Assembly (NCBI GenBank): GCA_021780815.1
Contig: JAJXYC010000008.1
Span: 22,249-86,248 of the forward strand
Source of the DNA: Bacteroidota bacterium
GTDB lineage: Bacteria; Bacteroidota; Ignavibacteria; Kapaibacteriales; UBA2268
Length of the DNA: 64,000 nt
Reading direction: 5' to 3'
The notes beneath the pieces were generated by a model. It saw only the letters and a list, made by a program, of their open reading frames with translations, did no database searches and was not told where the DNA came from. Positions 55,693-64,000 of this stretch are shown piece by piece. The stretch's first letter is position 1. Every line of letters starts with the position of its first letter. Position numbers and translations under genes: made by a program.

Positions 55693-57561
55693 TTACTTAT
55701 TCTGCATTAAACTTTCTAATTCATCTAAATAACTATTTGTTTTTTGGATTAAAGATAAAATTGGTTCTTCGGTAGTCATATCAACTTTTGCTTTTTTTAA
55801 TATATTGATTGGCGTATCACTATTTCCAGCAGATAAAAATTGCAAATATCTATCTATTGCAGGTTGTCCTTCTTTAATAATATTATCTACTAAAAGCGAT
55901 GAAGCGGCAATACCTGTTGCATATTGATAAACATAGAAATTATAATCAAAGAAGTGATGTATTCTTGCCCAAGACAAACCTTCTTCATAATCGGTGATCA
56001 TATCTGGTCCCCAATATTTTTGATATAATTTTGCGAATTCTTCTGTAAGTTGAGGTTCAGTAAGATAAGTTCCTTGCTCTGCTTTCTGGTGTGCAATTTC
56101 TTCAAATTCAGCAAATCTTGCTTGTCTAAAAAAAGTTACTTGTACATTCATTAGAAATTTTTCAATTAATGCCATCTTTTCTTCTTTGCTTTTGGCATTT
56201 GTAATTAAATAATGGAATAATAAGTTTTCATTAGCGGTAGAAGCAATTTCAGCAACAAAAGTTGAATAGTTCCTGTATTGGAATGGCTGTGTTTTTTCTG
56301 TAAAATAAGAGTGCATCGTATGACCTAATTCATGAATTAAAGTGAAAACATCATCAAGAGTATTGTTCCAATTCAAAAGAATAAAAGGATGTGGACCTGC
56401 ACCTGAACTATTGGAATAAGCCCCTGAACGCTTAGCTCGTGTTTCAAAAACATCAATCCAGTTATGTGCGAAAGCATATTTTACTTGATTTACATATTCA
56501 GTTCCAAGTGGTTGTAAAGCTTTTAATACAATTTCTTTTGCTTCGGGAAAAGAGTAAGTTCTTTCTACTGATGGGAAAAGTGAAACGTAAGTATCATAAG
56601 GATGGAAATCTTTAAGGTTCAATACTTTTTTCTTTATTCCGCCCCAGCGGTGCAAGGTTTTTAAATTATCATTTGTTACTTTAATTAAATTATCATAAAC
56701 CGAAACAGGAATATCATCTTGATAAAGAGAAGATTCCAATGCTGATTTATAATGTCTTATTTGTGCCAATGTAACTCTGGTATTAACACGTCCATTAAAA
56801 AGTGTCGCCATTGTTTGTTTTAATTGGTTATAAGGAACATAAGTTGCCTTATAAATATCTTTACGATATTCTCTGTTTTGTGAAAATAATCCTGACCGAT
56901 AACGCCCATGTGAAACTTGAATTTCTTTGCCTGTCGAATCTTTAATTACAGGAAATGGCAATTCTGCATCGTTTAATACACCATAAGCATTGTCTGCAAT
57001 ATTAAAAACAGAAGAAAGTTTAGCAAGTATATTTTCTTCCGAAGCATTTAAAGTATGCTCTTTAAGCCTAATTATAGAATTTAATTCTTGTTTATAAGAA
57101 AGCAGTTTTGGTTCTTCTTTGTAAAATTTTTCTAAAGTTTTTGGATTTATTGTTATAATTTCAGGAGTTATAAATGAAGCTGCTGAATTAAATGCACTGT
57201 TCAATTGGTCAATTTTACTGTAATCTACTTGAAAATTTAAATTATTTAAATCAGCATCATGACCAAGTGAAGCATAAATATAAAGTTTAGAAAACCTTTC
57301 TTGTAATTGAGTTAAAAAGTCAAGACATTCATATAATGCTTTACCTGATTTAGTAAATTTATTTTTGAATGTTGCAAATTTCGAGAATTCTTTTTGTAAG
57401 CTTTGGTATTCTTTGCCCCAACTTTCTTGCGACGAAAATATTTCTTCTAAGTTCCATTTGTATGTAGGGTCAACTTGGTCCCTTGTCGGCAATTTTTCTT
57501 GCGAATACATACTTGTTTGAACTCCTAATATTAATAAAACAATCAATACTTTTTTAAACAT
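55693..57561 (-). CDS. pepF: Secreted oligoendopeptidase F (M3 family)
   Basis: 622 residues. Residues about 30-615 match M3B oligoendopeptidase F, with the zinc site 'LIHELGHTMHSYF' (HExxH) and the downstream Glu in 'FVAEIASTANENLLF'; 'DYEEGLSWARIHHFFDYNFY' is also typical. Family members are normally cytoplasmic, but this one begins with a signal peptide ('VLIVLLILGVQTSMYSQEK'), so it should act in the periplasm or outside. It probably degrades peptides taken up from the surroundings. 105 bp after the convergently ordered obgE unit. Confidence 0.93.
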   Translation of the reverse strand: MFKKVLIVLLILGVQTSMYSQEKLPTRDQVDPTYKWNLEEIFSSQESWGKEYQSLQKEFSKFATFKNKFTKSGKALYECLDFLTQLQERFSKLYIYASLGHDADLNNLNFQVDYSKIDQLNSAFNSAASFITPEIITINPKTLEKFYKEEPKLLSYKQELNSIIRLKEHTLNASEENILAKLSSVFNIADNAYGVLNDAELPFPVIKDSTGKEIQVSHGRYRSGLFSQNREYRKDIYKATYVPYNQLKQTMATLFNGRVNTRVTLAQIRHYKSALESSLYQDDIPVSVYDNLIKVTNDNLKTLHRWGGIKKKVLNLKDFHPYDTYVSLFPSVERTYSFPEAKEIVLKALQPLGTEYVNQVKYAFAHNWIDVFETRAKRSGAYSNSSGAGPHPFILLNWNNTLDDVFTLIHELGHTMHSYFTEKTQPFQYRNYSTFVAEIASTANENLLFHYLITNAKSKEEKMALIEKFLMNVQVTFFRQARFAEFEEIAHQKAEQGTYLTEPQLTEEFAKLYQKYWGPDMITDYEEGLSWARIHHFFDYNFYVYQYATGIAASSLLVDNIIKEGQPAIDRYLQFLSAGNSDTPINILKKAKVDMTTEEPILSLIQKTNSYLDELESLMQNK

Positions 57562-57666
57562 TTTTAACCTTATAGTTTTTAAGAATGCAATTTAAAAAAT
57601 ATAAAAATTTTACTTATTAAATTATAAGTTTGAAAACTAATATTAAGGAGAAATTTTATTAAAAGA

Positions 57667-59939
<2,273 letters not shown>

Positions 59940-60161
59940 ATTTTTATAATTTACATTATTTAATTTTCAAATATAGTAAAAAAGTAGGAGAAAAGAAAAT
60001 ATTTTAATAATCTTTAAATAATTTGTTCATTTGAAAGTAACATTTTCTGTATTTGCATCATCAATTTACAAAAAAATAATCCGAAAATATAAACTTCACC
60101 TCAAAGATAGGGTCTATCTTTATGATTGATTCTTCGCTACGTCCAAAATGACAGAAAAGGA

Positions 60162-60197
60162 AAACCTTCCGAAAGATTTGGACCCTTCGGAAGGTTT
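60162..60197. terminator. Perfect 12-bp hairpin, terminator-like or repeat element
   Basis: AAACCTTCCGAA (60162-60173) and its exact complement (60186-60197) with a 12-nt loop. On the minus strand the stem is followed by TTCCTTTTCT and lies about 17 bp past the 3' end of the tRNA-Ser, so it could end that transcript. On the plus strand TTTTCTTTTTT follows slightly later. The flank holds TCTTCGCTACGTCCAAAATG, a phrase like the dispersed 'GATTCTTCGCTACG' repeats seen in many bacterial intergenic regions. Confidence 0.6.
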
Positions 60198-60214
60198 GGG
60201 AATTTTCTTTTTTG

Positions 60215-60296
60215 CGGAGGATGAGAGATTCGAACTCCCACAGGGTTGCCCCCGGCGGTTTTCAAGACCGCTGCAATACCATTATGCGAATCCTCC
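60215..60296 (-). tRNA. tRNA-Ser (anticodon UGA)
   Basis: 82 nt on the minus strand. Acceptor arm GGAGGAT (60296-60290) pairs with ATCCTCC (60222-60216). The anticodon arm GCGGT/ACCGC encloses CTTGAAA, so the anticodon is TGA (plus strand 60262-60264), which reads UCA and other UCN codons. A GGG-GCAA-CCC variable arm marks class II serine tRNA. The T arm GGGAG-TTCGAAT-CTCTC is complete with one G-U pair. CCA is not encoded: the discriminator G is followed by CAAAA. Own promoter at 60319-60349. Confidence 0.96.
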
Positions 60297-60318
60297 ATAA
60301 TGCTTACAATATAGACTA

Positions 60319-60349
60319 CAAAATTAATAATTATTTTTGAAATAACAAA
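60319..60349 (-). promoter_or_regulatory. Bacteroidota-type promoter for tRNA-Ser
   Basis: On the minus strand: TTTG (60349-60346), 19-nt spacer, TAATTTTG (60326-60319). This is an exact match to the Bacteroidota consensus with the same spacer as the rplS promoter. Transcription should begin near 60312, about 16 nt before the mature tRNA 5' end. Confidence 0.7.
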
Positions 60350-60388
60350 TTTTCCTGAATTTTTTAGCAAATATTTTCAAAATATTTG

Positions 60389-62713
60389 CTAACGATTAAT
60401 AATAATTGTCTTACATAAATTTTCTCCATCGGCTATTAATCTTACAAAGTATATACCAACAGGTAAATTTTGAACATTATTGATAATATGATATCTTCCG
60501 GGAATTAAGTATTGAGTCATAATATTGCTTACCTGATTTCCTTGTAAATCATAAAGTGCTAATTTGACATAATTATTTTTTGTAGTTTGAAATTCTATTT
60601 GTAATCTATCATTAATAGGATTTGCCCCTACGATATTAAGCGAATTGTGATTTATCAAATTTTCATTTTCTTCAACTGAAACAGATTTTTCAACAATTTT
60701 ATTTATCTCGTTAATTTTGATATTATAATAAGTCAAATAAGTTTTTGATCCTGGCCAGCGAACATCAACTTGCGTAATAACATTAGAATTACCAAGTCCG
60801 AAATGCAAACGAGATGGCTTTTGTATGTTGCGACCACGTCCAGCAGTAACTTCTTGTGTATATACACGTTCAGGAGTATATACCTTTACTTTTGCCCCAA
60901 TAGCTTGCGAATTACCTACTTCCGATCGCAAATCAAGTTCCAACCAATTATTTGGAACTGCCGGACTGTATAGATTTTTATAAAGTGCAAAATTTCTATC
61001 AATAGACATCGCTAAATCTAACCTGCCATCATTGTCAAAATCAACCCATGCCGCATCATCACCAGAAACTATTCGATTTAATCCCCATTCAAAAGTAACA
61101 TTGCTAAAAGTATGGTCTATATTTTGTTTATATAAATCCACGTATCTGCAACCGTAATATGTAGTTAATATCAAATCAACAAGACCGTCATTATCAATAT
61201 CACCCCATGCCCCACCAGATTGAGCTTCTTCATATTCAATTCCCAAAGACGAGGCTCCTTTTTGAAAATCAAAAGTATTAGTAAAATTCCCATTTGAATT
61301 TCTGTATATTGTTGTCCCTTGGAAACCTAAAGCAATAAAATTAGTTGGGCAATATTGAGGCAACATTAAATCTAAATCGCCATCATTATCAAAATCGTAC
61401 CAATCAACACCCATACCGTAATTACTATAGGTTTTCCCTTGATAAGTAAGCATATCAATTGCTTTATCTTTTGCAACATCAGTAAAGACCATATCCCCTT
61501 TATTTTCCCATAATTCATCTTGCTCTTGGTAATAATTAGTAACAAATAAATCTAAATCACCATCATCGTCATAATCAACAAATTCAGTTCCTAAAGTTCG
61601 ACGAGCAACAGGAGTTTGGCATAGACCTCCTTTTAAAGTAAAAGTGTTATCCTTATTATTAATAAGCATATAATTTGGAAGCAAGTTAGGCGGGTCAGTT
61701 GACCAACTTTGTGCAACAAAAATATCAGGATAACCGTCGTTATTTATATCGGCAATACTAAATGCAGAAACTCCACGAAAAGCAGGTAAATTTATATCTT
61801 TCCCTACAAAATTTCCATTACCATCATTAATATACAACTTACTTAACGTGGTACCTTGCGGGTTTGAATTTAAAAAGATAATATCTAAATCGCCATCATT
61901 ATCAACATCTATAAAAGCATTAGCGGCTGGTTTGCCACTTAGTCCTGCTTTCGTCGTTATTTCTTTGAAGCCTCCGTCTTGTGTATTTAAATATAACCGC
62001 CCACTAATTAAAGCATCTAAATAGCCATCATTGTTTATATCGCCCCAAGCGATTGTAGAATCTGGCAAAGATGATGATAGTCCAGAACTTACAGTTCTAT
62101 TGGGTAAATAACCCTTTGTACTACCAAAAATGAACTCAACAACTAAATCGCAAAAATAAGCATAACTCCCTACTCGCCAATTATAAGTTGAATCTACCGA
62201 TTTAAAATCAGTCAATGTTTGATAATTAAATGTTCCGCCTTCGGGCGATTGGCAACTTGGATTAACATTTGTTATTGTAGTATTAAAATAAGTGCTATCA
62301 GGATCATCTGTATAAAATCCTACAAAACACTGGTCATTGTAAAAATCAATTGGTGTTTGTAATGTTATTGTTATAGGTATTGGTTGTTGCGAACCTTGAA
62401 ATTGAAATTGTTCTGTTGATGATATATTTTTGCCAGATGACATAAAAAGATTGGGTATTGGTGAACCTCCTTGATGACCTAAAAGTACCACCTTGACATT
62501 AGCAGGTTTGCCTGATAAATATAAAGTATAGCCTTTTATTTTGCACGGTGAAGGTATGTCAAATCGTTGAAATTGCCAAGTATATTTGAAACTGCTGTTA
62601 TCAAATTTAGCTATTTGGTCATTATCATTCCAATACCTTATTACATAATCATCAGAATAAACCTGTTTTGATATAAATAAAAAGAAGAAGTAAAAGTAAA
62701 TAAATTTTTTCAT
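60389..62713 (-). CDS. Exported FG-GAP/VCBS and ASPIC/UnbV protein with T9SS sorting domain
   Basis: 774 residues with signal peptide ('YFYFFFLFISKQVYS'). Residues about 200-560 are FG-GAP/VCBS-type repeats with Ca-binding loops 'DINNDGYLDA', 'DVDNDGDLDI', 'DINNDGYPDI', 'DYDDDGDLDL', 'DFDNDGDLDL', 'DIDNDGLVDL', 'DFDNDGRLDL', giving an integrin-like propeller. An ASPIC/UnbV domain (about 590-680) has 'NWLELDLR' and 'IGAKVKVYT'. The last ~75 residues ('GANPINDRLQIEFQ' to 'IIINR') are a T9SS sorting domain. This CRTAC1-like architecture is a common surface protein of the group; likely calcium-dependent binding, no enzyme motif. It starts after a 133-bp gap from the next gene. Confidence 0.92.
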   Translation of the reverse strand: MKKFIYFYFFFLFISKQVYSDDYVIRYWNDNDQIAKFDNSSFKYTWQFQRFDIPSPCKIKGYTLYLSGKPANVKVVLLGHQGGSPIPNLFMSSGKNISSTEQFQFQGSQQPIPITITLQTPIDFYNDQCFVGFYTDDPDSTYFNTTITNVNPSCQSPEGGTFNYQTLTDFKSVDSTYNWRVGSYAYFCDLVVEFIFGSTKGYLPNRTVSSGLSSSLPDSTIAWGDINNDGYLDALISGRLYLNTQDGGFKEITTKAGLSGKPAANAFIDVDNDGDLDIIFLNSNPQGTTLSKLYINDGNGNFVGKDINLPAFRGVSAFSIADINNDGYPDIFVAQSWSTDPPNLLPNYMLINNKDNTFTLKGGLCQTPVARRTLGTEFVDYDDDGDLDLFVTNYYQEQDELWENKGDMVFTDVAKDKAIDMLTYQGKTYSNYGMGVDWYDFDNDGDLDLMLPQYCPTNFIALGFQGTTIYRNSNGNFTNTFDFQKGASSLGIEYEEAQSGGAWGDIDNDGLVDLILTTYYGCRYVDLYKQNIDHTFSNVTFEWGLNRIVSGDDAAWVDFDNDGRLDLAMSIDRNFALYKNLYSPAVPNNWLELDLRSEVGNSQAIGAKVKVYTPERVYTQEVTAGRGRNIQKPSRLHFGLGNSNVITQVDVRWPGSKTYLTYYNIKINEINKIVEKSVSVEENENLINHNSLNIVGANPINDRLQIEFQTTKNNYVKLALYDLQGNQVSNIMTQYLIPGRYHIINNVQNLPVGIYFVRLIADGENLCKTIIINR

Positions 62714-62846
62714 AAAGACCTCTTTTTTGTGTATTTAATTTAATAAAACTTTACCAATAATTAGGTAATAACTAATTAAATTTATTCTACTAAAAAGGCA
62801 TAATCAAATTTAATAACAAAATCTTCGGAATGTTTCTTTTATTTCC

Positions 62847-64000
62847 CTACATCTTTACAAATTTTATTGGCTTTTCATTTCCAATTTTCAGAAAATAAAT
62901 TCCCGTGGAAAGTGTGCTTATATTTATCCGGTGACTTTGATCTGTCGGATAAATTTCTTCTGCTTTTACACGATACCCGTACACATCAAAGATTTCAACG
63001 GAAACTCCTACTTGTCCCATTAGAAAAGGAGAATTGAAAATGATATAATCCGTTGCTGGATTTGGGAAAATTTTGTATTTTTCTGTAAAGAATGGGTCAG
63101 AAACAGAAGTTATAGCGTTATCAAGAAGCCAAAGATAAGCTGTTGATACTGAACAAAGAATGTCTGAATTATTCTTATTAAAATTAATAAATTTTGTTTC
63201 TCCGACTCCAAGATATAAATATTTAAAAGTTATTTCTGGAAATAAATATTTTTTTAATCCATAATTATGACCAAGTGATGTTCCAATATAAAAATACTTT
63301 GAATCATTTGACCACCCAAAATTATCTATTCCTACAAAATCACTTTCCCAGACCACAGAATAATCAGTAGTAGAGTAAAGAGTAAGTTTGCCATCATGCT
63401 GATAACCTAATACACTGCCGTCTGGGGAGTATTTGAGCTTGATATTATCAAAATTATTTGGTATTGTTATAGGTATTTCTCTGACTTTTTGCAATGTTTG
63501 TATATCCCATATCTCTAATTTTGAAGTATCTGTATAAAAATCTCCTTTTGAATTTATGGCTGTGCTTTTTAATAAGAATGCGACCTCTTGACCATTTGGA
63601 TTTATTGTTGATGTTATCATTGTAAATGCTTTACCCGGGTATGCTTCCCATTTTAAAATACTCATATCCGATGGTTTAAATATTATTATGCAGCTATCAT
63701 AATATCTGCGACTTTGTTCTTCTATGTAATGATAATCTCCCGATGTTGCTAAACCTATGTCATATTTATCATTAATTTCCCAGTTCCAATTTTCCCACTG
63801 AATATTATTTTTTCCTCCTCCAAATGAAAACAACTTCTTAAATGTGTTTGCATCATACTTATCACCATTGTAATTCCAAAAGTATTGTCCATCTTCGCTA
63901 AATTGACGTATTCCTCCGATTGTGTCAATTGTATCAATGACATTTCCTTGTAAATCGTATTTAATAACTTTATAAGACTCAACAAAAGTTGCGTAAATAA
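62847..64000 (-). CDS. T9SS-exported WD40-like propeller protein, 5' end beyond the window
   Basis: The frame has no stop from 62847 to the right edge: codons beyond the apparent TTG start at 63833 read on as '...YDLQGNVIDTIDTIGGIRQ...DANTFKKLFSFGGG', so the gene is cut by the window and that TTG is not its start. At least 384 residues are present. Most are a WD40-like propeller ('LKYSPDGSVLGYQ', 'WSNDSKYFYIGTSL'). The last ~80 residues, from 'KIFPNPATDYIIF' to 'FLKIGNEKPIKFVKM', are a T9SS sorting domain. Exported to the surface; specific role unknown. Confidence 0.88.
   Translation of the reverse strand, partial: IYATFVESYKVIKYDLQGNVIDTIDTIGGIRQFSEDGQYFWNYNGDKYDANTFKKLFSFGGGKNNIQWENWNWEINDKYDIGLATSGDYHYIEEQSRRYYDSCIIIFKPSDMSILKWEAYPGKAFTMITSTINPNGQEVAFLLKSTAINSKGDFYTDTSKLEIWDIQTLQKVREIPITIPNNFDNIKLKYSPDGSVLGYQHDGKLTLYSTTDYSVVWESDFVGIDNFGWSNDSKYFYIGTSLGHNYGLKKYLFPEITFKYLYLGVGETKFINFNKNNSDILCSVSTAYLWLLDNAITSVSDPFFTEKYKIFPNPATDYIIFNSPFLMGQVGVSVEIFDVYGYRVKAEEIYPTDQSHRINISTLSTGIYFLKIGNEKPIKFVKM

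Noticed and set aside
60137-60370. 77-residue open frame on the minus strand over the tRNA-Ser
   Set aside because: It is a chance frame across the tRNA gene, its promoter and the hairpin; the encoded peptide has no protein-like pattern.
63755-63985. 76-residue minus-strand frame near the right edge
   Set aside because: It overlaps in another frame the T9SS-cargo coding sequence, which stays open to the window end.

Overview
The window is a chromosomal segment of a strongly AT-rich, Gram-negative member of the Bacteroidota/Chlorobiota (FCB) group. The evidence is of four kinds. Three proteins end in type IX secretion (T9SS) sorting domains of the 'YPNPV/FPNPA' type. Two promoters read exactly as TTTG-N19-TAnnTTTG, the Bacteroidota sigma-A consensus. 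SecA carries the long insertions usual in this group. A MoxR-DUF58-BatD-like-BatA operon and DUF2851, YbbR and FG-GAP/ASPIC families are present. Several genes also have readable Shine-Dalgarno (SD) sequences, which fits a deep-branching lineage (Kapabacteria or Ignavibacteria type) at least as well as a typical Bacteroides; that placement is inference. There are no insertion sequences, CRISPR arrays, rRNA genes or phage genes.

Region by region. 0-2 kb: a LytTR response regulator, a small unknown protein, and rplS with its own promoter and terminator. 2-9.1 kb: a minus-strand envelope cluster with a large periplasmic Ig-module protein anchored by one N-terminal helix (GldM-like layout), two outer-membrane proteins that share a C-terminal region, and a VWA-OmpA protein that should bind peptidoglycan; two perfect hairpins lie between its genes. 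9.5-13.2 kb: mreB, an M15 peptidase and a PAS histidine kinase whose phospho-accepting histidine is a tyrosine. 13.2-19.5 kb: pdxB, a CheY-like regulator, and a run of PAP2, DnaJ-domain, SemiSWEET and membrane protein genes behind a RelA/SpoT homologue with a degraded hydrolase domain. 19.6-24.3 kb: a fused DNA methylase-nuclease-Ig protein and a large T9SS-exported Asp-box protein. 24.5-29.6 kb: a barrel-like protein, a TPR/LRR protein, an EamA transporter and a lipoprotein with a propeller, a CxxCH motif and TPRs.

29.7-33.6 kb: the Bat operon. 33.6-45.8 kb: mostly housekeeping and envelope genes (SDR, pyrG, YbbR, RlpA, DUF2851, S41 protease, secA). 45.9-51.6 kb: a GT4-methyltransferase fusion, anmK, a LysE exporter and guaA. 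51.7-59.9 kb: an extended epimerase, a nitronate monooxygenase-like enzyme, a 34-residue Lys-rich small gene, a secreted PepF-type peptidase and obgE. 60-64 kb: a tRNA-Ser(UGA) flanked by a hairpin, an FG-GAP/ASPIC T9SS protein, and a T9SS protein that runs off the right edge.

A common theme is building and maintaining the envelope: wall shape and turnover (MreB, M15 peptidase, RlpA, AnmK), export (SecA, T9SS cargo), and the Bat and GldM-like/OmpA clusters. The best candidates for something undescribed are the 2-9 kb envelope cluster, the methylase-nuclease-Ig fusion and the Lys-rich small gene.
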